From: QKTW01 sp052161885
GTDB lineage: Bacteria; Bacteroidota; Bacteroidia; Chitinophagales; Chitinophagaceae
NCBI GenBank assembly: GCA_052161885.1
Contig: CP197396.1
Coordinates: 4,154,001 to 4,218,000 of the forward strand
DNA length: 64,000 nt
Reading direction: 5' to 3'
The notes beneath the pieces are model-generated. The model was not told the DNA's origin, ran no database searches, and saw only the letters and a program-made list of their open reading frames with translations. The stretch's first letter is position 1. Each line of letters opens with the position of its first letter. Below are positions 54,175 to 63,417 of the stretch, piece by piece. Position numbers and translations under genes: made by a program.

Positions 54175-55108
54175 GATCGTCTGATGAATTTTTTATTTCG
54201 TCGTATACGGGAAGGTAATTGCCCGGCGTTCTTTTGTTAGATATATTCAGCAGCAAAAGGCCCAGGATAAAGAATCCGAAACATATTACGGCCATATTGA
54301 TGAGGTTCATTAATATAGTGCTGGTCCAGCCGAGAATCGCTGTATGAGAAATATATTTCTGGTAGAGGACATTTCCCAGCATCGCAGCAAATACCAGCAT
54401 GATAACCACAAAAAATTTCAGAAACACCATAAGCAGGTCTTCACCATATTCTATCAGTGATTTGAACGCATGGTGGATCAGGTTTTTAAAGCTCATTTTC
54501 GAACGGCCGTCGAGCCGCTTTTCACGGGCAAAGGTGATGTATTGTTTGCTGGCCTTCATACGTGAAAGCCAGGCTGCAAAGTGGCTGAAATTGTTGAATA
54601 CAGCAGCTTCGAGCACACGGCGGTTGATGAGGCAATAATTGCCGAAATTCATCTGGTTGCCGGTTATTGCCTTGAAAATAATTCTGTATATACGGTACGA
54701 TAGCCGGAAGGAAAGGCTTTCCTGGCGTTTCCCCCGCACAACATGTACAATATCATATTGTATGTTGGCCAGTAATTCGGGTATAGCAGCTGGGGTGTCC
54801 TCTCCATCCGAGTCCATGATGATAAAGTGGTCGCTTTTTAACTTGCCTGCATACAGCAGTCCCTGGTATATAGCTCCCTGGTGACCGATGTTAAAACGCA
54901 GACCGATAAGCAGCAGTTTTATATTGGGCGCTTTAAAACGATATTGTCTCAGAAGGGAAAGCGTATTGTCGACAGAATAATCATCAACAACTACAACATT
55001 AAAATTGCAGGGTTGATCTTTCAGAACCTGCTCCAGCAAATCGAGAAATCTTATTACCGCAACATTTTCATTATGGCAGGGCGATATGATCGTTATAGTG
55101 GGCTGCAT
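54149..55108 (-). CDS. Polyprenyl-phosphate glycosyltransferase (GT2, DPM1/GtrB-like)
   Basis: 319 aa from ATG 55108. The GT2 core has TIISPCHNENVAV, VVVDDYSVDNT and MDSDGEDTP (the DxD metal site), then RGKRQES and two C-terminal transmembrane helices. Enzymes of this type charge undecaprenyl-phosphate with a sugar at the cytoplasmic face for later transfer by GT-C enzymes. The partner gene follows with a 26-base overlap. Confidence 0.88.
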   Translation of the reverse strand: MQPTITIISPCHNENVAVIRFLDLLEQVLKDQPCNFNVVVVDDYSVDNTLSLLRQYRFKAPNIKLLLIGLRFNIGHQGAIYQGLLYAGKLKSDHFIIMDSDGEDTPAAIPELLANIQYDIVHVVRGKRQESLSFRLSYRIYRIIFKAITGNQMNFGNYCLINRRVLEAAVFNNFSHFAAWLSRMKASKQYITFAREKRLDGRSKMSFKNLIHHAFKSLIEYGEDLLMVFLKFFVVIMLVFAAMLGNVLYQKYISHTAILGWTSTILMNLINMAVICFGFFILGLLLLNISNKRTPGNYLPVYDEIKNSSDDHEATAPQQ

Positions 55109-55306
55109 GTTTTTCCGGGTACGGGCAATAGCCCTTTCATCCTGCAAATTTTAGAATTCGGTGGTAAATTAACCCAATTCGTTTTATTTTTTTAATACAA
55201 TACGTGAAGTGAAGATTCGGGACATATAGCCGGGGTGCTTCGCGTGCGAAAAACGCTGCAGGATATGAAATATTGCTTTGGCGGCGGAAACAACCGGTAA
55301 TAAAAA

Positions 55307-55329
55307 ACGGAACTCGTGAAAAGTTCCGT
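55307..55329 (-). terminator. Terminator of rluF
   Basis: 8-bp stem (55307-55314 with 55322-55329), then TTTTTTA on the minus strand, 11 bases past the stop. Confidence 0.88.
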
Positions 55330-55339
55330 CTTACAAATC

Positions 55340-56305
55340 TTATTTTTTACCACCTGTCTTCTTGAAGTCCTTATAGCTCTTCTTCTTTGCCGGTTTCTGC
55401 GGAGCGCTGCTTTTTGCAAAATCTTCTTCTGTAAAATCAAAATCCTCTTCCTCAGGGGCTTCTTCTTTTTCCTGTTGTACGGGCTTGGAATTTGGAGTTT
55501 TAGTTTTTGGGGTTTTCGCTATACGTGATGCTTCCTCCGTTTTGCTGCTGTCAGATACCATTTTCTGTATCAGTATCACTTCATCATCGGTCAGGTAGCG
55601 CCAGTGGCCGGATGGAAGCTTGCCCAGGTGCACGTTCATAATACGCACGCGTATCAGTTTTTTTACACGGTAGCCCAAAGCCTCGCACATACGGCGTATC
55701 TGACGGTTGAGGCCCTGCGTAAGTGTGATGCGGAATGTGGATTTACCTTCCTGGTTTACTTTCGCCGGTTGTGTCCATTCCCCACCCGATATCTTTACAC
55801 CTGCAGCCATCTGCTTCAGAAATTCCGGTGTCAATGGCTGATCTACAGTTACAATGTATTCCTTCTCGTGATTATTGCCGGCACGCAGTATTTTGTTCAC
55901 AATATTGCCGTCATTCGTCAGGAATATCAATCCTTCGGAATCCTTGTCCAGCCTGCCTATGGGAAATATACGCTGCGGGAATCCTATAAAACTGATGATG
56001 TTTGTTTTATCCTTTGTATCTGTGGTGCTCGTAACGCCGCCGGGCTTATTAAAGGCCATGTAGATGGTCTTTACTTTTTTCTTGATCGGCTCACCGTCTA
56101 CCAATACTACATCGCCGGGGTATACGCGGTTGCCTTTGTGCGCATCCTGGTTGTTGATGGTGACACGTATCTGTGCAATATAGTCGTCTGCTTCGCGGCG
56201 GGAGCAGAAACCGGTATCGCTGATGTATTTATTTAAACTTACAGATTCGTCATCGTGGCGTGGTGCCGTGTTCTTCTTCGATGGCGGATTGTTGTAATAA
56301 CGCAT
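55340..56305 (-). CDS. rluF: 23S rRNA pseudouridine synthase RluF-type
   Basis: 321 aa. An N-terminal S4 domain (VSLNKYISDTGFCSRREAD) precedes the catalytic domain with the motif GRLDKDSEGLIFLTNDG, where the Asp is the nucleophile, and QGLNRQIRRMCEALGYRV near its end. It isomerises U2604 (and possibly U2605) of 23S rRNA. The last ~80 residues are a low-complexity Lys/Glu/Pro tail, longer than in Escherichia coli, of unknown role. A -7 box lies just upstream of the start. Confidence 0.9.
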   Translation of the reverse strand: MRYYNNPPSKKNTAPRHDDESVSLNKYISDTGFCSRREADDYIAQIRVTINNQDAHKGNRVYPGDVVLVDGEPIKKKVKTIYMAFNKPGGVTSTTDTKDKTNIISFIGFPQRIFPIGRLDKDSEGLIFLTNDGNIVNKILRAGNNHEKEYIVTVDQPLTPEFLKQMAAGVKISGGEWTQPAKVNQEGKSTFRITLTQGLNRQIRRMCEALGYRVKKLIRVRIMNVHLGKLPSGHWRYLTDDEVILIQKMVSDSSKTEEASRIAKTPKTKTPNSKPVQQEKEEAPEEEDFDFTEEDFAKSSAPQKPAKKKSYKDFKKTGGKK

Positions 56306-56309
56306 GCCC

Positions 56310-56317
56310 CAAAGGTA
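56310..56317 (-). promoter_or_regulatory. TAnnTTTG -7 box touching the rluF start
   Basis: TACCTTTG on the minus strand ends 5 bases before the rluF ATG at 56305. Transcription would begin at or next to the start codon, so the mRNA would be leaderless if this start is right. Confidence 0.4.
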
Positions 56318-56350
56318 CTATGTGAGACGGCAAATGTGAAAAAGGTTTTT

Positions 56351-56645
56351 TACCGCAAAGATCGCGGAGGCTACGCAAAGAGCCGCAAAGCGGGTGGTAT
56401 TTCTGTTTGCTCGATTTTATTTGGTGTGTATAAGTGTTTACCGCAAAGGGCACGGAGGTTGCGCAAAGAGCCGCAAAGGGCTTGTATATTTTGGGATGCG
56501 GTCATTTTTAATACAAAAGCGCAAAGCTCCGTGAAACTCGGTAAAAAGGGTTGTAGTATTTTGAGGATGTCAATGCATCAATCCCCCATTAATAAAAACA
56601 CTCTTTGCGATACTCTGCGACAACTTTGCGCTCTTTGCGGTTAAA
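56351..56645. repeat. Cluster of CGCAAAG-type intergenic repeats
   Basis: Two direct copies of a ~42-base unit beginning TACCGCAAAG (56351-56392 and 56439-56480) are followed by a shorter GCAAAGCTCCGTGAAACTC element (about 56518-56550) and an inverted copy at 56600-56645 ending in CTTTGCGGTTAAAA. The inverted arrangement could fold on itself. These units look like the widespread intergenic repeats seen in Bacteroidota genomes (from memory). The whole 56306-56659 gap is otherwise empty. Confidence 0.7.
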
Positions 56646-56659
56646 AGTAATAATGTGTG

Positions 56660-57607
56660 TTATTTCTTCAATCCTATTTCTCTCAGTCTTTCATCCAGGT
56701 ATTCACCGGCGGTATAGTCTTCGTATACTTTAGGATGTGCAGCATCAGTGCAGCTGTCCAGGCAGGCAAGGCTCATATCGCTTTTCGGATGCAGGAAGAA
56801 TGGGATAGAAAAACGTGGGCTGGCCCATTTCTCCTTTGGCGGATTTACCACCCGGTGGGTAGTGGATTTAAGCCTGTTGTTGGTGAGGCGCTGCAACATA
56901 TCGCCTACATTTACCACAATCTGCTCCGGCAGCGAGGTTACCGGCACCCATTCGTTCTGCTTGCTCAGTATCTGCAGCCCGTCGGCAGACGCGCCTACCA
57001 GCAGGGTGATGAGATTAATATCTTCATGTTGTTCTGCACGTATGGCAGATTTCGGCTCCTGTGTAATAGGCGGGTAATGTATAGCACGCAGGATGGAATT
57101 ACCGTTGTGCACATACTGATCAAAATAATGTTCTTCCAGGCCCAGGAATAATGCTATCGCCTGCAGCAATGATGTGCCCGACTGCTCAAATGCTTTGTAA
57201 GCCTTACCCAGCGTAGGTGTGAACTGTGGCACTTCACGTACGGTTACATTGTCGGGGTATTCGGCTTTTATCGGGTCGCCATCAGTAACGTCCTGGCCAT
57301 ATTGAAAAAATTCCTTCAGGTCCGGTGCTTCATAGCCTTTTGCATGCTCACGGCCAAAGGATGTATAACCGCGCTGGCCGGCCAGTTCAGCAATTTCATA
57401 GCTTTCTTTTATATCTACAGGCAGCGTAAAAAACTCCTGCACATAATTATACAGATCGGCAATCAATGCATCTGAAATACCGTGGTTTTTAACAGCCACA
57501 AACCCTACTTCTTCATATGCTTTGCCAAGTGCCTGTACAAAGGCGGCCTTCTTCCGGGCATCGCCACCGGTAAAATCGGAAAGGTCTACTACAGGAATAC
57601 TGTTCAT
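56660..57607 (-). CDS. Isopenicillin-N-synthase-like 2-oxoglutarate/Fe(II) oxygenase
   Basis: 315 aa. N-terminal DIOX_N domain (IPVVDLSDFTGGD) and C-terminal Fe(II)/2OG barrel. The iron triad is visible as H and D in QHEDINLITLL and H in KSTTHRVV, with the co-substrate Arg-x-Ser in PRFSIPFF. This type hydroxylates or desaturates small molecules; the substrate is unknown. It is a lone gene next to the repeat clusters. Confidence 0.87.
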   Translation of the reverse strand: MNSIPVVDLSDFTGGDARKKAAFVQALGKAYEEVGFVAVKNHGISDALIADLYNYVQEFFTLPVDIKESYEIAELAGQRGYTSFGREHAKGYEAPDLKEFFQYGQDVTDGDPIKAEYPDNVTVREVPQFTPTLGKAYKAFEQSGTSLLQAIALFLGLEEHYFDQYVHNGNSILRAIHYPPITQEPKSAIRAEQHEDINLITLLVGASADGLQILSKQNEWVPVTSLPEQIVVNVGDMLQRLTNNRLKSTTHRVVNPPKEKWASPRFSIPFFLHPKSDMSLACLDSCTDAAHPKVYEDYTAGEYLDERLREIGLKK

Positions 57608-57752
57608 CGCTATAATTTTTTAATAAAGTAAAAGTAAATAAATGTTTTGTTTGGTATGTTAAGTATCAGGCTGGTGAATAGTCAATGGCGCGTGGTCAAT
57701 AGTGAGCTGTCATTAATACCAGGTCACCGCCGAAGGATGACATGGTTTCAAT

Positions 57753-57958
57753 CAATACATCATCATTTTCACATCAGCTAATCATCACATTGTCACATTC
57801 ACCACAATCAGCATATCAGCACATAAATTGAATCAGCACATTCACTAATCAGCGCATTCGCCATTTCCACATCAGCTAATTTTCAGATTTTCACATTACC
57901 CAATCAGCATATCAGCGCATTCGCCATTTCCACATCAGCATATTCACCACATCCTCAC
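57753..57958. repeat. CAGCACATT-like degenerate tandem repeats
   Basis: The stretch is built from short units related to TCAGCACATTCAC. A 29-base copy (57848-57876) is repeated exactly at 57911-57939. The 57608-57959 gap between the oxygenase gene and the lipoprotein gene holds nothing else I can see. Confidence 0.7.
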
Positions 57959-57959
57959 A

Positions 57960-58394
57960 TTACTTAAAAGAATACCCCTTCAGATAGGCCATTGTAATCT
58001 GCCCGTGCTGGCCATTTACCTCATAATATTCATAAAAAGCCGTATCGGTTCCGTAGTGAAAACCGATAATATAAGTGTTCTCCTCTTTCCCTTTACGCAA
58101 CAAGGGTTTCAGTTCTTCACCGCCTTTAGGCATGGTAAACTGTCCATCAGCTGTATTGGGGCCATAAGCCGCTTTTACATCATAAACCCCGTAATGATCG
58201 CTGTGTTCATTGCTTACTACTTTTACCGAGAACGTAAAATGATTCAGCGCATCCTGTACCGGCACGCTGTCTGCGGCAATAACCGTGCCCGCAGGCGGCG
58301 GATCAAAATGTGTTTCTTCGTTATGTTCCGAAGCCTTTTGCCCGCAGGAAAACAGTACCATACTGCTGCACAGGACTAAGAAATAATATTTCAT
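57960..58394 (-). CDS. Small lipoprotein of unknown function
   Basis: 144 aa. Signal peptide with the lipobox MVLFSC. The mature part starts with a charged linker, then a beta-rich domain with several Gly and Tyr residues; no motif recognised. A -7 box lies directly upstream. No obvious partner. Confidence 0.75.
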   Translation of the reverse strand: MKYYFLVLCSSMVLFSCGQKASEHNEETHFDPPPAGTVIAADSVPVQDALNHFTFSVKVVSNEHSDHYGVYDVKAAYGPNTADGQFTMPKGGEELKPLLRKGKEENTYIIGFHYGTDTAFYEYYEVNGQHGQITMAYLKGYSFK

Positions 58395-58401
58395 TGCGGC
58401 A

Positions 58402-58409
58402 CAAAAATA
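58402..58409 (-). promoter_or_regulatory. TAnnTTTG -7 box for the lipoprotein gene
   Basis: TATTTTTG on the minus strand, 8 bases before the ATG at 58394, again giving a very short or absent leader. Confidence 0.45.
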
Positions 58410-58527
58410 GGGTTTCAGAACATTTGCATTTATTAAATCTCGCTACCCGGAAAAGGGGGATTTTACAGCTACGGAAAGGAGTTATGGCTTTTTACGTTAT
58501 TTTTAAAGCTGTATTAAAATCTTATTA

Positions 58528-60618
58528 ATGAAAAAATGGGCATTACCTGCCATGGTTCTCATGACAACATCTCTGCTGAATACCAGCTGTCAGGAAAACG
58601 GCAGCGGTACAAAAACTCCGGTAGCCGACACTGCCGCCAAAGCTGTTTCCGGTTACGACAGTACTTTTAAAGTAGAAGCGGAAGCTTTTGCCGACCTGCA
58701 ACTGCTGCGTTACGAGGTGCCAGGCTTTAACGAGCTGAGCCTGCAACAGAAAAAGCTGGCCTACTATCTCTATGAAGCTGCGCTCAGCGGCCGTGATATC
58801 ATTTACGACCAGAAAAGCAAAAACGGCCTGTTGCTGCGGAAAACTATTGAAACTGTTTACAGCACTTATAAAGGCGACAAGAACAGCGACGACTGGAAGA
58901 AATTTGAAGTATATGCCGGTCGTTTCTGGTTCAGTAACGGCAATCATCACCATTATGGCAATGAAAAATTCATTCCGGAATGTTCCTATGACTTTTTGGC
59001 GAATGCTGTAAAAAACAGTGACACTGCACAGTTGCCGAAGAATGCAGGTGAAAGCACAGATGCTTTCCTGGCACGTATCAAGCCCCTGTTGTATGATCTG
59101 AAAGTAGAGCCAAAAGTAGTGGACCAGCGCCCGAATATTGATAACGTGGTTAATTCTTCCAATAACTTCTACGAAGGTGTTACGCAGAAAGAAGTGGAAG
59201 CCTATTATGCAAAGTTTGACACCAAAGGCGATGCACCTTCGTGGGGACTGAACAGCAAAGTAGTAAAGGAAAACGGCCAGATAACAGAGAAAGTCTGGAA
59301 AAGCGGTGGTATGTATGGTGCAGCCATCGATAAGATCATCGGCTGGCTGGAAAAGGCAGTTACCGTTGCAGAAAATGACAAGCAGAAAAAAGCGTTGCAA
59401 CTGCTGATACAGTTCTACAAAACCGGCGATCTCAAAGCTTTTGACGACTACAGCATTGCCTGGGTTGACGATGTGGATTCCCGCATTGACGTAGTGAATG
59501 GCTTTATAGAAGTGTACCTGGATGCCATTGGCAAAAAAGGCAGCTTCCAGAGCATGGTTTCGCTGAAGGATATGGAAGCCACCAAGCGCATTAAAGCTAT
59601 TGCTGACCACGCGCAGTGGTTCGAAGATCATTCTCCTATTATGGCCGAGCACAAGAAAAAGAGTGTAAAGGGTATTACTGCCAAAGCGATCACTACCATA
59701 GTGGAAAGCGGGGATGATGCGCCCAGCACGCCTATTGGGGTAAATCTGCCGAATGCCGACTGGATACGCAAAGAGCATGGATCCAAATCGGTATCATTGA
59801 GCAATATCATCCATTCTTACAATGTAGCCAGTGCCAAAGGTGGTCTGCTGGACGAATTTGCCGTAAACGACACCGTGTTGCAGCGTCTGAAAAAATGGGG
59901 TGCGCTTGCAGCCGACCTGCATACAGATATGCACGAATGTATCGGCCACGCATCGGGACAGATAAACCCTGGTGTGGAAACAACGGACAAAACACTGAAA
60001 AACTATGCATCTACACTGGAAGAGGCACGTGCAGACCTGGTAGGCCTGTATTTTATCATGGACCAGAAACTGATAGACCTAGGTGTAATGCCATCTATGG
60101 ATGTGGCTAAAGCTGAATATGACAGCTACATGATGAATGGCCTGATGACCCAGCTTACACGCCTGAAACCGGGAGATAATCTTGAAGAAGCACATATGCG
60201 CAATCGCCAGACAAATGCTATGTGGGCTTATGAGCACGGTAAAAAAGATAATGTTGTAGAACTGGTGAAGAAAGACGGTAAAACCTATGTGCGTGTCAAT
60301 GATTATAATAAACTGCGTGATCTTTTTGGCCAGTTGCTTCGTGAAATGCAGCGCATTAAATCTGAAGGTGATTTTAATGCCGGTAAAAACCTCGTGGAAA
60401 CTTACGGTGTAAAAGTAGATCATACATTGCATAAAGAGATCCTGGAGCGCTATGCCAAACTGAACATCAAACCATACCGTGGTTTTATACAGCCAAAACT
60501 GGTACCGGTGATGAACGGGAACGATATAACAGATGTAAAGGTGGAATATCCCGCAAGCTTTTACCAGCAGATGATGGAATATGCCAAGGAATATTCTTTC
60601 CTCCCGGTAACCAACTAA
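58528..60618 (+). CDS. Lipoprotein dipeptidyl-peptidase III (M49 family)
   Basis: 696 aa with a lipoprotein signal peptide (MTTSLLNTSC). The zinc motif HECIGH (His469-His474) and the downstream EEARADLVGLY supply the catalytic and third-ligand glutamates of M49 peptidases, which cut dipeptides from N-termini. The N-terminal half is the usual helical lobe. Bacterial DPP III in Bacteroidota is often such an envelope enzyme. It has a downstream terminator and starts after a short AT-rich stretch. Confidence 0.93.
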   Translation: MKKWALPAMVLMTTSLLNTSCQENGSGTKTPVADTAAKAVSGYDSTFKVEAEAFADLQLLRYEVPGFNELSLQQKKLAYYLYEAALSGRDIIYDQKSKNGLLLRKTIETVYSTYKGDKNSDDWKKFEVYAGRFWFSNGNHHHYGNEKFIPECSYDFLANAVKNSDTAQLPKNAGESTDAFLARIKPLLYDLKVEPKVVDQRPNIDNVVNSSNNFYEGVTQKEVEAYYAKFDTKGDAPSWGLNSKVVKENGQITEKVWKSGGMYGAAIDKIIGWLEKAVTVAENDKQKKALQLLIQFYKTGDLKAFDDYSIAWVDDVDSRIDVVNGFIEVYLDAIGKKGSFQSMVSLKDMEATKRIKAIADHAQWFEDHSPIMAEHKKKSVKGITAKAITTIVESGDDAPSTPIGVNLPNADWIRKEHGSKSVSLSNIIHSYNVASAKGGLLDEFAVNDTVLQRLKKWGALAADLHTDMHECIGHASGQINPGVETTDKTLKNYASTLEEARADLVGLYFIMDQKLIDLGVMPSMDVAKAEYDSYMMNGLMTQLTRLKPGDNLEEAHMRNRQTNAMWAYEHGKKDNVVELVKKDGKTYVRVNDYNKLRDLFGQLLREMQRIKSEGDFNAGKNLVETYGVKVDHTLHKEILERYAKLNIKPYRGFIQPKLVPVMNGNDITDVKVEYPASFYQQMMEYAKEYSFLPVTN

Positions 60619-60638
60619 TCGTTTTTTTTAATATTTCC

Positions 60639-60671
60639 AGGGCCGGGCGTGATACGTTCCGGCCTTTTTTC
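60639..60671 (+). terminator. Rho-independent terminator of the M49 peptidase gene
   Basis: Stem 60639-60646 with 60659-60666 and a T-run (60665-60670), 21 bases after the stop. Confidence 0.87.
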
Positions 60672-60727
60672 TTCCGGATATTTCTTAAAATTATTTTTAA
60701 AAGCGTGTCCGGATAAATAAATGAAAT

Positions 60728-60735
60728 TATTTTTG
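60728..60735 (+). promoter_or_regulatory. TAnnTTTG -7 box for the GT4 gene
   Basis: TATTTTTG, exact consensus, 9 bases before the ATG at 60744, so the transcript would be leaderless or nearly so. Confidence 0.45.
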
Positions 60736-60743
60736 ACCTCTGA

Positions 60744-61877
60744 ATGAATGCCCCTCCCCATATTGCTATACTCTGCGCTTCCGTCGGCTTTGGCGGACTG
60801 GAGCTTAATACCCTGAAGCTGGCAGGATGGTTGCGGGCCTATGGCTGGCAGGTAAGCCTTATGGTGGCAGAAGGCACTGTAATGCATCAGCGCGCTGTGG
60901 CAATGGGGGAGAAGGTATATACAATGCCAGCAAAATCACGCGGGCTGGGGCTCAATAAAATGCAGCCGCTGCGCCGCTGGCTTAAAGAAACGCAGGCGGA
61001 AATACTTTTTACACCCCTTAATAAAGACATAGCCACCGGTTCTATGTACAAGCGGCTTTACAACAGCAGGCTGAAGCTGGTATACCAGCAGCAGATGCAG
61101 GTGGGGGTTAATAAGAAAGATCTGATACATACACTGCGCTACAGCATGGTAGACATGTGGGTAGCGCCGCTGCAATACCTGAGGGAAGAAGTCATTGAAA
61201 AAACAAGAGTAGACGCCGGCAGGATAGCGGTAATACCGTTGGGCATTGAAGCCGGCAGATTTCTCAACAATACTATTTCAAAGGCAGAAGCCCGTACAGA
61301 GCTTTCATTACCGCAGGATGCAAAGGTCATTGGCGTGCTGGGCCGTATTGACCCGAAAAAAGGCCAGGATTTTCTTGTAAAAGCAATGGATTATCTCCGG
61401 AAATTCCCGGAGCTGGATTATCACCTGATGATCATGGGTGCTATAACCCATAATGAAGGTGATTTCTATCTTAAATCAGTTTATAAACTGGTAGATGATT
61501 ATAACCTGCATGACAGGGTTCACTTCCGTGAATCGCGCAGCAAAGTAGAGCTATTCTACAGTGCTATAGACATATTTGCCATGCCCTCACACGGAGAAAC
61601 ATTTGGCATGGTAACCATCGAGGCTATGGCATCGGGCCGGCCGGTAATAGGTACCAACCGTTGTGGGACAAAAGAAATACTGCAGGAAGGCAAACTGGGT
61701 TATCTCTACGAATACGAAGACCTTGAGGACTTCCGCCTGAAACTGGAAGCACTACAGCACAATATGCATCTCGGGGAAATGGTGGATGCTGCGCGTACGG
61801 AAGTATTGCAGAAATACACCAGCCAGATCATGTGCCGCATGCTGGATGAGGCATTCCGCAAGCTGTTAAAAAAATAG
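60744..61877 (+). CDS. Glycosyltransferase family 4
   Basis: 377 aa. GT-B fold. The N-terminal motif ASVGFGGLELNTLKLAGWL and the C-terminal donor site with SHGETFGMVTIEAMASGRPV and GTNRCGTKEI are typical of retaining GT4 enzymes, the second containing the E-x7-E-type motif. It probably adds a sugar to a surface or capsule glycan; neither donor nor acceptor can be told. A single gene, convergent with the M56 peptidase gene. Confidence 0.9.
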   Translation: MNAPPHIAILCASVGFGGLELNTLKLAGWLRAYGWQVSLMVAEGTVMHQRAVAMGEKVYTMPAKSRGLGLNKMQPLRRWLKETQAEILFTPLNKDIATGSMYKRLYNSRLKLVYQQQMQVGVNKKDLIHTLRYSMVDMWVAPLQYLREEVIEKTRVDAGRIAVIPLGIEAGRFLNNTISKAEARTELSLPQDAKVIGVLGRIDPKKGQDFLVKAMDYLRKFPELDYHLMIMGAITHNEGDFYLKSVYKLVDDYNLHDRVHFRESRSKVELFYSAIDIFAMPSHGETFGMVTIEAMASGRPVIGTNRCGTKEILQEGKLGYLYEYEDLEDFRLKLEALQHNMHLGEMVDAARTEVLQKYTSQIMCRMLDEAFRKLLKK

Positions 61878-61878
61878 A

Positions 61879-61897
61879 GCTGCTCGTTCTGAGCAGC
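61879..61897 (-). terminator. Terminator of the M56 peptidase gene
   Basis: 7-bp stem (61879-61885 with 61891-61897) and a T-rich tail on the minus strand (TATTTTTTT, 61878 downwards), within the end of the convergent GT4 gene region. Confidence 0.7.
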
Positions 61898-61924
61898 CCT
61901 GCAATCATAAAATTTTCATCCCTG

Positions 61925-63406
61925 CTATTTAACCAATACTGCATGATGGCCGGAAACTTTAATTCCGTAGTTAAAATGTGTCATCGTTGCAGCAGGCAGA
62001 CCATTTACAGTAGCGGGCTTAAAACGAGTGTTCTTTTCACTATTGAGAAAACTGTTGATGCGGTCATTAATTCGTTGCTTCAGGGCTTCATCTACTTTCT
62101 CTACCTTTTCTGATGAAGCAATGGCGCCTGGTTTTCCGTTATTTTCTGCAGTTATCGGAGCAGGTGCGTGTATCTGCTCCAATCCATTTGACTCATAATA
62201 AATCAGTTTGCCAGTTTTATCTATGATCATACTGTAGATAGACAGTTCATATTTTCCGTCGCCAAGTTTATCAAGATCCGGGTGAAGGGTGTTAAACAAT
62301 GCTGTTTCCCAGTTTGCACCGCCCTCATATACCGGAGCTGTTTCAGGATCGGCATAAATGCGGCTGCCATTTAATTTAAGTGGTTGTTCTCCCGTTACAA
62401 GAACCGATGAATGCTGCGCACCGGTTGCCGGATCTATCATTATAACGGTGTCTATTTCCTTACTGCTGAATTCAAGAACATTTCCATTATTAGTTGCTTT
62501 GTTGCCTTCCTTTTTCCATTTGCCGATACCACCGCCGTCAGAAGCATTTCCTTTTGAGCAGGCAAGGCTTAAAAATAATATGGGGAAAAACAGCAGGTAA
62601 CGTGCACTGAATGTGCGGGAGGGATTTTTTCTGGTGAGCATAAAGATTCTGTTTTTTATTGGTGAATAATTAAAAGAATGTGTAACTGATGGCGCTGAAC
62701 GCAGCATCGTCTGTTCCAGCAAAAACTGGCCATATTGTTTCAGGTCGGCTACAGATGCCGCATCAGCCTGGTATTCGTGTACCAGCAATAATTTCCTGCG
62801 GTATATATACACCAGCGGGTGAAACCAGAATGCAATCTGTAACAATTGTAATAACAGCATGTCTGCAAAATGTCCCAGGCGGCTATGCTGCTGCTCATGC
62901 TGCAATACTATCTGCCATTGATCAGATGAATATGTTTTGCGGTCGCTGATAAAGATCATATGCAGCAGTGAGAAAGGGCTGTGCTGTCTGCCGGTTTCTA
63001 TGATGAGCCAGTTGGCATCATATTGTTTTATACCTCTGCGATAATACCGGAATAACTGCGTCAGCTCTTTTATTACAAAGACAATACTGATCGCGGCGCC
63101 GCCAATATAAGCTGTTAGCAATATCATCTGCCAGGAGACGGAACTGTTACCGCCGGTTGTACTTACTGCCTGCACTATCGCCTGCCTCGCATGGCTTGCT
63201 CGGTAGTATAAAGACTGGTTTGCTACCGCTGTCAATGTTCGTGATGAGGAAGGCCATGTCCATAGCGGAATTAATAAGCCAAGCAGTAATGTGGTGAGCA
63301 GGTACAGGCGGTTCAGGCCATGGTAGGTTTCTTTTTTGAGAAATAACTCAAAACACAGCAGGCTCAATGTCCATATAGCTGTTGCATTTAAAAGGTATTG
63401 CAGCAT
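61925..63406 (-). CDS. BlaR1/MecR1-type M56 membrane peptidase
   Basis: 493 aa. N-terminal transmembrane helices, the zinc motif HEQQH (170-174) facing the cytoplasm, and further helices up to about residue 290. The rest is an exported domain with APVYEGGANWETAL and a repeat of strands ending VSGHHAVLV. M56 proteins sense beta-lactams or other signals with such domains and activate cytoplasmic repressors. No BlaI-type repressor gene is in the window. Eleven bases upstream lies the end of a second gene encoding a similar exported domain. Confidence 0.87.
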   Translation of the reverse strand: MLQYLLNATAIWTLSLLCFELFLKKETYHGLNRLYLLTTLLLGLLIPLWTWPSSSRTLTAVANQSLYYRASHARQAIVQAVSTTGGNSSVSWQMILLTAYIGGAAISIVFVIKELTQLFRYYRRGIKQYDANWLIIETGRQHSPFSLLHMIFISDRKTYSSDQWQIVLQHEQQHSRLGHFADMLLLQLLQIAFWFHPLVYIYRRKLLLVHEYQADAASVADLKQYGQFLLEQTMLRSAPSVTHSFNYSPIKNRIFMLTRKNPSRTFSARYLLFFPILFLSLACSKGNASDGGGIGKWKKEGNKATNNGNVLEFSSKEIDTVIMIDPATGAQHSSVLVTGEQPLKLNGSRIYADPETAPVYEGGANWETALFNTLHPDLDKLGDGKYELSIYSMIIDKTGKLIYYESNGLEQIHAPAPITAENNGKPGAIASSEKVEKVDEALKQRINDRINSFLNSEKNTRFKPATVNGLPAATMTHFNYGIKVSGHHAVLVK

Positions 63407-63417
63407 AAAAATGTGTT

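Noticed and set aside
56351..56645. CRISPR array
   Set aside because: Repeats are few, in both directions, irregular in spacing and CGCAAAG-type; no cas genes.
57753..57958. CRISPR or satellite array
   Set aside because: Units are degenerate and without constant spacer length.
58543..59778. Long minus-strand frame opposite the M49 peptidase gene
   Set aside because: Phe/His/Ile-rich shadow with no recognisable protein pattern.
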